From assembly GCF_021117345.1 (NCBI RefSeq), contig NZ_CP088261.1:2232001-2296000 (forward strand): a stretch of DNA of 64,000 nucleotides. The letters are read 5' to 3'. The position numbers were made by a program, and so were the translations under genes. Below the pieces are notes generated by a model, which saw only the letters and a program-made list of their open reading frames with translations, did no database searches and was not told where the DNA came from. This document shows, piece after piece, positions 17,815 to 30,383 of the stretch (its first letter is position 1; the number at the start of each line of letters is the position of its first letter). The DNA comes from Microbacterium sp. cx-55. Its GTDB lineage: Bacteria > Actinomycetota > Actinomycetes > Actinomycetales > Microbacteriaceae.

Positions 17815-18831
17815 TCAGGCGCTCTCGCGGACGATGAGCTCCGTCGGGAAGGTGACGGTGCGCGGGGCGCCGCCGGCGATCACCTCGAGCAGGAGCGTCA
17901 CCATCTCGGCGCTCAGGCGCTCCCACGGCTGGCGCATCGTGGTGAGCGGCGGATCGTGCGACGCCGCGAGACCCGAGTCGTCGAACCCGGCCACCGCGAT
18001 GTCTTCGGGCACCCGCAGCCCGGCTTTGCGGAGAGTGGCCACCGCGCCCGCGGCCATCATGTCGGATGCGGCGAACACGGCGTCGATGTCGGTCGTCCGC
18101 TCGAGCAGCTCGGCCATGGCCCGCGCCCCCGACTCGCGGCTGTAGTCGCCGCGCGCCACCAGCAGCGGGTCGAAATCGGCGCCCATCTCCTCGCGATAGC
18201 CGACCAGGCGGAAGCGTCCGCCGGGGGTGTCGTCGGGGCCGGTGATGGTCGCGACCCGCCGGTGGCCCTGCGCGCGGAGGTACCGCGTGATCTCGCGCGC
18301 CGAGCCCTCCTCGTCCACCGACACGGCGGCGAAGTCGCCCTGGTGCCCGAGGGGCAGACCGCACGACACGGTCGGCACCCCGGCCTCGAGGAGTGCGTCG
18401 AGGAGTGGTTCGGACTCGTGCGAGGAGATCAGCAGAACCCCGTCGACGTGGCCGGCGCTCACGAAGTGGGTGACGTTCGCCCGCTCCGCCGCCGTACCGG
18501 CAACCAGGAGCACGAGCGTCATCGAGCGCTGCGCGAGCGCCTCGGCGGCGCCGCGCAGGAGCAGCGAGAAGGTGGGGTCAGCGAACAGGAGGTGCTGGGG
18601 CTCGGTGAGCAGGAAGGCGAGCGACCCGGCGCGGCCGGTCGCGAGGCTTCGGGCGTGGTGGTTGGCGGTATACCCGGTGCGGCGGATCGCATCCTCCACC
18701 GCGGTTCGGGCGTCCGGAGACACCCAGTGCCCGCCGTTGATCACGCGCGACACGGTTCCGCGGGAGACGCCGGCGGCCGCCGCGACATCTCGGATCGTCG
18801 GCCGCCGCCGGACAGCCGTCGTCTCTTCCAC
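17815..18831 (-). CDS. LacI-family regulator of the galactan operon (GanR-like)
   Basis: 338 aa. The N-terminal DNA-binding domain reads TIRDVAAAAGVSRGTVSRVINGG, followed by the hinge RTGYTANHHARSLATG and a periplasmic-binding-protein-like sensor domain with VDGVLLISSHE, AVAGFDDSGLAASHDPPLTTM and a C-terminal TELIVRESA. It diverges from the GH42 gene across 181 bp that hold palindromes of the LacI type. It is therefore the probable repressor of the galactan genes and perhaps of itself. The GTG at 18831 has TAGAGT 6 nt upstream. The likely inducer is galactose or a galacto-oligosaccharide (inferred). Confidence 0.92.
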   Translation of the reverse strand: MEETTAVRRRPTIRDVAAAAGVSRGTVSRVINGGHWVSPDARTAVEDAIRRTGYTANHHARSLATGRAGSLAFLLTEPQHLLFADPTFSLLLRGAAEALAQRSMTLVLLVAGTAAERANVTHFVSAGHVDGVLLISSHESEPLLDALLEAGVPTVSCGLPLGHQGDFAAVSVDEEGSAREITRYLRAQGHRRVATITGPDDTPGGRFRLVGYREEMGADFDPLLVARGDYSRESGARAMAELLERTTDIDAVFAASDMMAAGAVATLRKAGLRVPEDIAVAGFDDSGLAASHDPPLTTMRQPWERLSAEMVTLLLEVIAGGAPRTVTFPTELIVRESA

Positions 18832-18837
18832 GCGAGG

Positions 18838-18843
18838 ACTCTA
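18838..18843 (-). promoter_or_regulatory. -10 element (TAGAGT), leaderless promoter of the lacI-type gene
   Basis: TAGAGT on the minus strand ends 6 nt before the GTG at 18831. Confidence 0.6.
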
Positions 18844-18884
18844 TCGCCCGGCGGCATCCGTGCCGGGTATTTCGGGAAACCGGC

Positions 18885-18900
18885 CTGTGACCGGTCACAG
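18885..18900. promoter_or_regulatory. LacI-type operator, perfect palindrome
   Basis: CTGTGACCGGTCACAG is a perfect 16-bp palindrome with the central CG step typical of LacI-family operators. It lies in the divergent region between the regulator and the GH42 gene. Confidence 0.8.
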
Positions 18901-18904
18901 TTCG

Positions 18905-18920
18905 GTAACGAACCGGTCAC
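18905..18920. promoter_or_regulatory. Possible degenerate operator
   Basis: GTAACGAACCGGTCAC shares ACCGGTCAC with the perfect operator 20 bp away, but the left arm matches poorly. It could be a half-site. Confidence 0.35.
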
Positions 18921-18952
18921 GGGGTTGCCGTCGCCGCGCATCCCGACCGAGA

Positions 18953-18968
18953 CTGTGACCGGTCCCAG
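18953..18968. promoter_or_regulatory. LacI-type operator near the GH42 gene
   Basis: CTGTGACCGGTCCCAG differs from the perfect palindrome at 18885 by one base; flanking A and T extend the dyad to 18 bp. It lies 45 bp before the GH42 start, where it could block the operon promoter. The two strong sites are 68 bp apart centre to centre. Confidence 0.7.
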
Positions 18969-19012
18969 TCTTACCCGGACGGCGACCTCACACCCCGACC
19001 CAATGGAGCGTC

Positions 19013-21034
19013 ATGACGGCGACACCCCGATGGCCCGAGCTCGATGCGATCGCGTACGGCGGCGATTACAACCCCGAGCAGTGGCCGCGTGAGACGTGGC
19101 GCGAAGACGTCACCCTGATGCGCGAAGCCGGGGTCAACCTGGTCAGCATCGGCATCTTCTCCTGGGCTCTGATCGAGACGTCCGAGGGGGTCTTCGACTT
19201 CTCTTGGCTCGACGAGATCATCGATCTGCTGCACGAGAACGGCATCCGCGTCGACCTCGGCACCCCGACGGCGTCGCCGCCCGCATGGTTCTTCGCCCGC
19301 TACCCGGACGCCCGCGTGATCAGCCGCGACGGCACCGTGATGGGCTTCGGCTCGCGCGGCATGGCGTCTCCCTCCTCGCCCGCCTACCAGCACGCGTCGG
19401 TGCGCATCGCCACCGAGCTCGCCCAGCGCTACGGCGGGCATCCCGCGATCGTGCTGTGGCACGTCCACAACGAATACGGCGTACCGGTCGGCGAGGACTA
19501 CTCCCCGAACGCCGTGGCCGCCTGGCAGGAATGGCTGCGCGCGCGCTACGGCACGCTGGACGCCCTGAACTCCGCCTGGGGCACGGCCTTCTGGGGCCAG
19601 CACTACGGGGAATGGGAGCACGTCGGCGCCCCCGCCGCCGCACCGTCGGTCGTGAACCCCGCGCAGCGACTCGACTTCGCGCGCTTCACCGACCACCAGC
19701 TGCGGGCGTGCTTCATCGCCGAGCGCGACGCGATCCGCGCTCACGCGACCCAGCCGATCACCACGAACTTCATGGCGAACCAGAGCCTCACGACCGATCT
19801 GTGGGCGTGGGCGCGCGAGGTGGACGTGGTCTCCGATGACCACTACCTGTGGGCGCCCGACCCCGAGGGCGAGATCGGACTCGCGATCGCGGCCGACCTG
19901 ACGCGTTCGGTCGGCGGCGGCAAGCCGTGGATCCTCATGGAGCACTCCACCTCCGCCGTCAACTGGCAGCCGCAGAACGTCGCGAAGCGTCCCGGCGAAA
20001 TGGCCCGCAACTCCCTCGCCCACCTCGGCCGCGGCGCCGACGCCATCCTGTTCTTCCAGTGGCGCGCCTCCCGCTCGGGTGCCGAGAAGTTCCACTCGAC
20101 GATGCTTCCGCACGCCGGCACGGACTCCCGCGTCTTCCGCGAGGTCGTGTCGCTCGGCGCCGACCTCGGAAAGCTCGCCGAGGTGCGCGGTTCGCAGGTG
20201 CGGGCGGATGTCGCCGTGCTCTGGGACTTCGAGTCGTTCTGGGCGCAGGATCTCGAGTGGCGCCCCTCCGATCTGCTCACCCACGCCGAGCGCGTGCGCG
20301 CCTACTACGAACGCCTGTGGCGCGACGGCATCACCGTCGACTTCGCCCTGCCCGGTCATGACCTGTCGGGCTACCGGCTGGTCGTCGTGCCCGCTCAGTA
20401 CCTGCTGACCCGCGCCGACGCCGACAACCTCACGCGCTACGTCGAGGGCGGCGGAACGCTCGTCGTCTCCTTCTTCTCGGGCATCGTCGACGAGCACGAC
20501 GCCGTGCATGAGGGCGGCTACCTCGCCCCCCTGCAGCAGGCGCTGGGCGTGCGCGTGGAGGAGTTCCTTCCGCTCCGCGAGGGCGCGACCGCCGGGATCG
20601 ACTGGAGCGGCGAGCGCCTGGCGATCGACGTCTGGGCCGAGGACGTCGCAGTCGTCGGCGCCGAGGTCCGCGCGACCTACCTCGACGGCCCGGCCGCGGG
20701 CGGCCCGGCCGTCACCCGCCACCGTCACGGCGCGGGCACCGGCTGGTACATCAGCACGCGACCGGATGCGGCCGGCCTCGCTGCGATCTTCCGCGACGTG
20801 TACGCCGATGCGGGTCTCGCCCCCGCCGACCTGCCCGCGGGCCTCGAGGTCATCCGCCGCCACGGTGCGGATGCGGACTTCGTCGTCGCCGTGAACCACG
20901 CCGAGACTCCCGCGACCTTCCCGATCGACGGGACCGACCTTCTCAGCGGCCACGCGGCCGAGGGCGAGTTCACTGTCCGCGCGGGCGGCGTCGCCGTCAT
21001 CCGCACCTCTCCCACCTCACGGAGCGGCCGCTGA
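19013..21034 (+). CDS. ganA: GH42 beta-galactosidase
   Basis: 673 aa with the GH42 domain order: TIM barrel, trimerisation domain and C-terminal beta domain. The barrel opens AYGGDYNPEQWPRETW. The acid/base Glu154 is in LWHVHNEYG and the nucleophile Glu310 in WILMEHSTSAVNWQ. No signal peptide, so it works in the cytoplasm, releasing galactose from imported beta-1,4-galacto-oligosaccharides. GGAG lies 5 nt before the ATG at 19013. It is the first gene of the galactan operon, directly under the LacI-type operators; neighbours match B. subtilis ganSPQAB in content, though not in order. Confidence 0.95.
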   Translation: MTATPRWPELDAIAYGGDYNPEQWPRETWREDVTLMREAGVNLVSIGIFSWALIETSEGVFDFSWLDEIIDLLHENGIRVDLGTPTASPPAWFFARYPDARVISRDGTVMGFGSRGMASPSSPAYQHASVRIATELAQRYGGHPAIVLWHVHNEYGVPVGEDYSPNAVAAWQEWLRARYGTLDALNSAWGTAFWGQHYGEWEHVGAPAAAPSVVNPAQRLDFARFTDHQLRACFIAERDAIRAHATQPITTNFMANQSLTTDLWAWAREVDVVSDDHYLWAPDPEGEIGLAIAADLTRSVGGGKPWILMEHSTSAVNWQPQNVAKRPGEMARNSLAHLGRGADAILFFQWRASRSGAEKFHSTMLPHAGTDSRVFREVVSLGADLGKLAEVRGSQVRADVAVLWDFESFWAQDLEWRPSDLLTHAERVRAYYERLWRDGITVDFALPGHDLSGYRLVVVPAQYLLTRADADNLTRYVEGGGTLVVSFFSGIVDEHDAVHEGGYLAPLQQALGVRVEEFLPLREGATAGIDWSGERLAIDVWAEDVAVVGAEVRATYLDGPAAGGPAVTRHRHGAGTGWYISTRPDAAGLAAIFRDVYADAGLAPADLPAGLEVIRRHGADADFVVAVNHAETPATFPIDGTDLLSGHAAEGEFTVRAGGVAVIRTSPTSRSGR

Positions 21035-21151
21035 CCGCATCCGCTCACCCCTCCCTCGGCGCCCGACTAACCGGTCGACGCCCACCCACCGGTCGTAACG
21101 GCGCGACGTCACAGACACGGCGCACCCCGGCCACAGCGTTCTGAAAGGAAC

Positions 21152-22378
21152 ATGTCCATGCGCAAGATCATCGGTATCGGCGTCGCGGCCGCGGCGTCCG
21201 CCCTCCTCCTCGCCGGGTGCTCCGGCGGGGCCTCCCCGGACGAGGAGACGGCGGCCTCGTCCGCCGAGCTCGTCATCTGGACCGACGCGGAGCGCGAGGA
21301 AGCCATCTCCGCGGCCGCCACCGCCTTCGAAGAGGAGACGGGTGCGACGGTCACCCTCGTGCAGAAGAACTTCGAGGACCTCCGCAACGACTTCATCTCG
21401 CAGGTGCCGACCGGCGAGGGCCCCGACATCACGGTCGGCTCGCACGACTGGCTCGGCGCTCTCGTCGCGGCCGGCGTCGTCGACACGATCGACCTCGGCG
21501 ACAAGTCCAGCGAGTTCGAGCCCGTCGCCCTCGAGGCGATGACCTACGACGGTCAGCTGTACGCGCTCCCCTATTCGCTCGAGACCGTCGCACTCGTGCA
21601 GAACGTCGACCTGGTCGGCGCCGAAGCCCCCGCGACGTGGGACGAGATGATCCAGAAGGGCATCGCTGCCGGCACCGAGCGCCCCTTCGTCATCAACACC
21701 GCCGGCGAGACCGGCGACGGCTACACGATGTACGGCTTCCAGACGTCGTTCGGCGCTCCGGTGTTCGTCCAGGACGCCTCCGGTTCGTACACGAGCGAGG
21801 TCGGGATGAAGGGTGCGCAGGGCGAAGCGTTCGCCCAGTGGCTGCACGCGAACGGCTCGGCGGGTACCGGCTACCTCTCGACCACGATCGACTACGACAT
21901 CAACAACGAGCTGTTCGCGTCGGGTAAGGCCCCGTACACGATCCAGGGTCCGTGGGCCATCAGCTCCTTCCCCGACGTCAACGTCGCCGTGAACCCGATC
22001 CCGTCGGCGGGTGGCGAACCGGCCGCTCCGTTCGTGGGCGTGCAGGGCTTCTACCTCAGCTCGCAGAGCAAGAACGCACTGCTCGCGCAGGAGTTCCTGG
22101 TCAACTACCTCGGAACCGAAGATGCCCAGCGTGCGCTCTACGAGGCCGATCCCCGCATCCCGGCGTGGACCACGCTCGGCGAGGAAGTCGCATCCGACCC
22201 GATCATCGCCGGATTCCGTGCGTCGTCGCAGAACGGCGTCCCGATGCCGTCGATCCCCGAGATGGGATCGGTCTGGGACTTCTGGAACTCCGCGGAGGCC
22301 CAGATCATCAACGGCGCCGACCCGGCGACGACGTGGAACCAGATGACCACGGACCTCGAGGGAACCCTCGCCGGTTGA
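21152..22378 (+). CDS. ganS: Galacto-oligosaccharide-binding lipoprotein of an ABC transporter
   Basis: 408 aa. The signal peptide ends in lipobox LLLAGC (Cys23). The mature part is a maltose-binding-protein-type fold: LVIWTDAEREEAISAAATAFEEETG, EGPDITVGSHDWLGALVAAGV, YALPYSLETVALVQN and GKAPYTIQGPWAIS. AAAGGA precedes the ATG at 21152; a second ATG lies 2 codons later. It delivers sugar to the permeases encoded downstream. The 117-bp gap before it holds two ACCGGTCG direct repeats but no gene. A strong hairpin follows the stop. Confidence 0.92.
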   Translation: MSMRKIIGIGVAAAASALLLAGCSGGASPDEETAASSAELVIWTDAEREEAISAAATAFEEETGATVTLVQKNFEDLRNDFISQVPTGEGPDITVGSHDWLGALVAAGVVDTIDLGDKSSEFEPVALEAMTYDGQLYALPYSLETVALVQNVDLVGAEAPATWDEMIQKGIAAGTERPFVINTAGETGDGYTMYGFQTSFGAPVFVQDASGSYTSEVGMKGAQGEAFAQWLHANGSAGTGYLSTTIDYDINNELFASGKAPYTIQGPWAISSFPDVNVAVNPIPSAGGEPAAPFVGVQGFYLSSQSKNALLAQEFLVNYLGTEDAQRALYEADPRIPAWTTLGEEVASDPIIAGFRASSQNGVPMPSIPEMGSVWDFWNSAEAQIINGADPATTWNQMTTDLEGTLAG

Positions 22379-22384
22379 GCGCAC

Positions 22385-22413
22385 GGCGGGGCGGGCACCA
22401 CGCCCGCCCCGCC
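22385..22413 (+). other. Intra-operon hairpin behind the binding-protein gene
   Basis: GGCGGGGCGGGC and GCCCGCCCCGCC form a perfect 12-bp stem with loop ACCAC, 7 bp after the stop of the binding-protein gene and 33 bp before the permease gene. No T tract follows, so it is more likely an mRNA-stabilising or attenuating element than a full terminator. Confidence 0.7.
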
Positions 22414-22445
22414 CGCTCGACCCCCATCCCCCGACGGGAGAAGAC

Positions 22446-27333
<4,888 letters not shown>

Positions 27334-27347
27334 CCGACGATCACCCC

Positions 27348-27390
27348 TGAGCGTCCTGCCCGCGTGCTGTCCGCGCGGGCGGGGCGCTCA
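27348..27390. terminator. Hairpin terminator shared by galactan operon and rsmI
   Basis: TGAGCG at 27348-27353 pairs with CGCTCA at 27385-27390, with further GC pairing inside (CCTGCCCGCG against CGCGGGCGGGG). The last three bases of the right arm are the rsmI stop codon, so the rsmI stop is embedded in the stem. Confidence 0.65.
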
Positions 27391-28206
27391 GCTCTTTGCG
27401 GCGAGCGCCGCCTGGTACAGCTCGCGAGACGAGTGACCGGTATGCGCCGAGACCTCGCCCGCCGCATCCTTCAGGCGCATGCCGCCCGAGACGAGTTCCT
27501 GCACCCGGGCCACGGCGTCGGGGAAAGGCAGAGCGGATGCGGCGGCGCCCTCGACGACCAGCACGATCTCTCCGCGGGTGCCCGGCTCCGCCCACGCCAC
27601 GAGGTCGTCGAGCGGGCCGCGGACGACCTCCTCGTGCAGTTTCGTGAGCTCACGGCAGACGGCCGCGCGACGGTCGCCGCCGAACGCGGCGGCCATGTCG
27701 GCGAGGGTGTCGGCCACCCGCGACGGCCCCTCGAAGAAGACCATCGTGCGCGGCTCGGCGGCGAGCGACGACAGTATCCGGCGGCGATCCCCGGACTTCC
27801 GCGGCGGGAACCCCTCGAACGTGAAACGGTCGGTCGGCAGACCCGCGACCGCGAGCGCGGTGAGCACGGCGGACGGCCCCGGGAGCGCGGTGACCGTCAC
27901 CCCCTGCGCCGCGGCCTCCGCCACGACCCCGTAGCCCGGATCGCTGACGGTCGGCATCCCGGCGTCGCTCAGCAGCAGCACGTCTTCGGATGCGGCGCGC
28001 CGCACGAGTTCCGCGGCCCGCTGCTTCTCGTTGTGGTCGTGCAGCGCGATCAGCTGCGGCCGATTGTCGATGCCGAGCGCGGCGAGCAGACGCTGCGTCG
28101 TACGGGTGTCTTCGGCCGCGATGACGGTGGCCGTCTCGAGCGCGGTGACGAGACGACGGGTGACGTCGCCGAGGTTACCGATGGGCGTCGCCGCGAGGAT
28201 GATCAC
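27388..28206 (-). CDS. rsmI: 16S rRNA (cytidine1402-2'-O)-methyltransferase RsmI
   Basis: 272 aa tetrapyrrole-methylase fold. Motifs: ILAATPIGNLGDVT, VIAAEDTRTTQRLL, LLSDAGMPTVSDPGY, VTALPGPSAVLTALAVAGLPTDRFTFEGFPPRK and MVFFEGPSRVADTL. It methylates the 2'-OH of C1402 in the ribosomal P site. The GTG at 28206 follows TATGCT by 6 nt. The gene diverges from PMT over 23 bp, an arrangement of these two genes also found in mycobacteria. Confidence 0.97.
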   Translation of the reverse strand: MIILAATPIGNLGDVTRRLVTALETATVIAAEDTRTTQRLLAALGIDNRPQLIALHDHNEKQRAAELVRRAASEDVLLLSDAGMPTVSDPGYGVVAEAAAQGVTVTALPGPSAVLTALAVAGLPTDRFTFEGFPPRKSGDRRRILSSLAAEPRTMVFFEGPSRVADTLADMAAAFGGDRRAAVCRELTKLHEEVVRGPLDDLVAWAEPGTRGEIVLVVEGAAASALPFPDAVARVQELVSGGMRLKDAAGEVSAHTGHSSRELYQAALAAKS

Positions 28207-28212
28207 CGGCCC

Positions 28213-28218
28213 AGCATA
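28213..28218 (-). promoter_or_regulatory. -10 element (TATGCT), leaderless promoter of rsmI
   Basis: TATGCT on the minus strand ends 6 nt before the rsmI GTG and shares two base pairs (TA) with the -10 element of the divergent PMT gene. Confidence 0.65.
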
Positions 28219-28222
28219 GGCT
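28217..28222 (+). promoter_or_regulatory. -10 element (TAGGCT), leaderless promoter of PMT
   Basis: TAGGCT ends 7 nt before the PMT GTG at 28230 and overlaps the rsmI -10 on the other strand. Confidence 0.6.
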
Positions 28223-28229
28223 GGGGGCC

Positions 28230-29807
28230 GTGACCACGAGCGCCCCGCCGTTGCTGCCGACGCGGCGCCCGACGGTATTCGACCGCTGGCGCGACACGGT
28301 GCGCGCGAGCCCCGTCCTCTCGCGTCGGGTGGACCTGTGGACCCCGGTCGCGCTCGTGCTGCTGGCCGCGATCACGCGATTCGTGAATCTCGGTCATCCG
28401 CAGTCGATCGTCTTCGACGAGACCTACTACGTGAAGGACGCCTGGTCGCAGTGGCTGCTCGGCTACACCGCCGACTGGCCGGACGGCGCCGATGCCGCGT
28501 TCGCCGCGGCCGCCCCGCTCGAGCCGCTCGCCCGCGGCAGCTATTCGGTGCATCCGCCTCTCGGCAAGTGGCTGATCGGGGCGGGGATGTGGCTGTTCGG
28601 CCCCGGCGACGCGTTCGGCTGGCGCTTCGCCGCGGCCCTGTTCGGCACGGCGACCGTCCTGCTGGTGTTCCTCGTCGCCCGCACCCTCACCGGATCGACC
28701 GCGGTCGCCGGGCTCGCCGGCTTCCTGCTCGCGATCGACGGGCTCTCGATCGTGCTCAGCCGGATCGCGCTGCTCGACGGCTTCCTCGCGTTCTTCCTCC
28801 TGCTCGCCTTCTGGTTCGTCCTCCTCGATCGCCGCACGCACCTCGCACGACTCGCCGCCCGGATAGGTGCACGCGACGAGCCACCGCAGTGGGGACCGGT
28901 GCGGTGGAACCGCCCCTGGCTGCTGGCCGCCGGCCTCGCGGCCGGTGCCGCCACCGGCGTCAAGTGGTCGGGGCTGTACGTCCTCGCCGCCCTCGGCATC
29001 TACGTCGTCGTGACCGACGCGCTCGCCCGTCGGCGGCTCCGTGTGTGGCAGTGGCCGATGGATGCCGTCCGCCAGGGCGCCGCATCCTTCCTGCTCCTGG
29101 TTCCCGTCGCCGCGGTCGTGTACCTCTCCACCTGGACGGGGTGGCTGCTCACCTCCGGAGGCTACGACCGGCAGAGCGTCGTCGACGGGGCCGGCGACGC
29201 GTGGGCGTGGGTGCCCGCGCCCCTTCAGAGCCTGTGGGCTTACCACGAGGCGATGTACGCGTTCCACGTGGGGCTCGTGACCCCGCACAGCTACGCGAGC
29301 CCCGCGTGGCAGTGGCCGCTGCTCGTGCGGCCGACCTCGATGTACTGGCAGCAAACCGGTGATTCGGTCGAGGCGGTCTCCAGCATCCCGAACCCGCTGA
29401 TCTGGTGGGCGGGGATCGCCGCGGCGATCTTCATGATCGTGCTGTTCGTGCGGCGCCGCGATGCATCCGCCGCTCTCGTTCTGACCGGAATCGCCGCAAC
29501 GTACCTGCCCTGGCTGATCTATCCGGACCGCACGATCTTCCAGTTCTACACGGTGGCGATGATGCCGTTCCTCGTGATCGCGATCGCGCTCGCGGCGCGT
29601 GAGATCGTCGGCGGTCCGAGGGCCGCGGCAGCGGTCGGAGCTCCTCCGGATGCCGTGGCCGCACGCCGCGTGATCGGCCAGCGACTCGTCTGGGTGTTCG
29701 TGATCGCGGTGACCCTGGTGTCGCTGTTCTGGTACCCCGTCTGGACGGCGATGCCGGTGCCCTACGACTTCTGGCGCCTGCACAACTGGCTGCCCACCTG
29801 GGTCTGA
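28230..29807 (+). CDS. Dolichyl/polyprenyl-phosphate-mannose--protein mannosyltransferase (PMT family)
   Basis: 525 aa, about ten membrane segments. The first extracytoplasmic loop holds the family motif VFDETYYVKDAWSQWLLGY with the DE pair, followed by HPPLGKWLIGAGMWLFG. A region with PWLIYPDRTIFQFYTVAMMPF and the C-terminal PYDFWRLHNWLPTWV matches the PMT four-TM domain. It O-mannosylates secreted proteins from polyprenyl-phosphate-mannose. The neighbouring galactanase and giant surface protein could be substrates (inference). Its closest well-known counterpart by position is mycobacterial Pmt next to rsmI. Confidence 0.95.
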   Translation: MTTSAPPLLPTRRPTVFDRWRDTVRASPVLSRRVDLWTPVALVLLAAITRFVNLGHPQSIVFDETYYVKDAWSQWLLGYTADWPDGADAAFAAAAPLEPLARGSYSVHPPLGKWLIGAGMWLFGPGDAFGWRFAAALFGTATVLLVFLVARTLTGSTAVAGLAGFLLAIDGLSIVLSRIALLDGFLAFFLLLAFWFVLLDRRTHLARLAARIGARDEPPQWGPVRWNRPWLLAAGLAAGAATGVKWSGLYVLAALGIYVVVTDALARRRLRVWQWPMDAVRQGAASFLLLVPVAAVVYLSTWTGWLLTSGGYDRQSVVDGAGDAWAWVPAPLQSLWAYHEAMYAFHVGLVTPHSYASPAWQWPLLVRPTSMYWQQTGDSVEAVSSIPNPLIWWAGIAAAIFMIVLFVRRRDASAALVLTGIAATYLPWLIYPDRTIFQFYTVAMMPFLVIAIALAAREIVGGPRAAAAVGAPPDAVAARRVIGQRLVWVFVIAVTLVSLFWYPVWTAMPVPYDFWRLHNWLPTWV

Positions 29808-29835
29808 CCGCGCAGGCTCTGCCCCGTCACCCGGT

Positions 29836-29915
29836 TGCATGTCCCACTTTTTGCCGCTCTGAGCAACCGATAGCGGCAAAAAGTGGGACACGCGCCGCGA
29901 AAAGTGGGACATGCA
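29836..29915. repeat. Intergenic palindromic element with competing arms
   Basis: The 19-bp arm at 29840-29858 (TGTCCCACTTTTTGCCGCT) is perfectly complementary to 29872-29890. In addition TGCATGTCCCACTTTT at 29836-29851 is perfectly complementary to AAAAGTGGGACATGCA at 29900-29915. The left arm can thus pair with either right arm. It lies 28 bp after the PMT stop and may act as terminator or be a REP-like mobile repeat. The AT-rich core stands out from its surroundings. Confidence 0.8.
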
Positions 29916-29952
29916 CGGCGGCGGGAGAGGCACGGCGGCGGGAGAACCCGCT

Positions 29953-30011
29953 CGGGTCAGCGGCCGGGGGTTGACGCCCGCGAGAGAAGCCGGTCGGGTC
30001 AGCGGCCGGGG
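29953..30011. repeat. Short tandem repeat that includes a gene 3' end
   Basis: CGGGTCAGCGGCCGGGG occurs at 29953-29969 and again at 29995-30011, an offset of 42 bp. The second copy contains the stop codon of the small minus-strand gene. GCACGGCGGCGGGAGA is also repeated just before it. No gene was seen in 29808-29998. Confidence 0.7.
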
Positions 30012-30253
30012 TCGGCTCCCGCGGCGAGGATCTCTTCGGCGCCCGACTCGACATCGATCGGGATGGCGACCGGACGACCGCCGGTGAACGCCTCGTGCTC
30101 GCGCACGAGCACCGCCTCGATGTCGACCGTGCGGATGTGCGGGAACCGCGTGGCGAGGCGCTGCACGACCCCCGCATACGAGGTGAGGAGCCACCCGTCC
30201 ACGATGGGGCTGTCGGAGGTTCCTCCCGCGAGCGGGAACGGGATCGAGGTCAC
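29999..30253 (-). CDS. Small uncharacterised protein, possible three-helix bundle dimerisation domain
   Basis: 84 aa. The part VVQRLATRFPHIRTVDIEAVLVREHEAF resembles the actinobacterial small domain in which two helices with a conserved RF and an acidic V-x-x-V-x-x pattern pair as a dimer, but I cannot confirm the family. The codon use is ordinary for the genome. The start is GTG 30253, with GAGG close by and no better alternative. It converges with PMT and stands alone; no function can be assigned. Confidence 0.6.
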   Translation of the reverse strand: MTSIPFPLAGGTSDSPIVDGWLLTSYAGVVQRLATRFPHIRTVDIEAVLVREHEAFTGGRPVAIPIDVESGAEEILAAGADPGR

Positions 30254-30350
30254 GACCTCATCGTCGCACCGGATGGGGCGAAACGGGCCCGTTCGCCGGG
30301 GTAGGTAGGTACGTGAGCAAGAATGCCCGCGAGCCTTCCGAATCCGGAGC

Positions 30351-30383
30351 GATCCCCGCGTCTGCGCGGCGGGGCGCGGGATC
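30351..30383 (-). terminator. Possible terminator of the MarR gene
   Basis: GATCCCCGCG pairs with CGCGGGATC with one bulge around a GC-rich loop. It overlaps the first two bases of the MarR stop codon. Confidence 0.35.

Noticed and set aside
18971..20953. 660-codon open frame antisense to the GH42 gene
   Set aside because: High-GC shadow frame; the plus strand encodes a full GH42 enzyme with both catalytic Glu, and the antisense product is a low-complexity Arg/Gly/Asp chain with no family features.
27348..27390. Riboswitch-like fold near rsmI
   Set aside because: It lies at the 3' ends of two convergent genes and is explained as a terminator hairpin.
28203..30194. 663-codon antisense frame across PMT
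   Set aside because: Low-complexity product, no start signal, and PMT motifs on the other strand account for the region.
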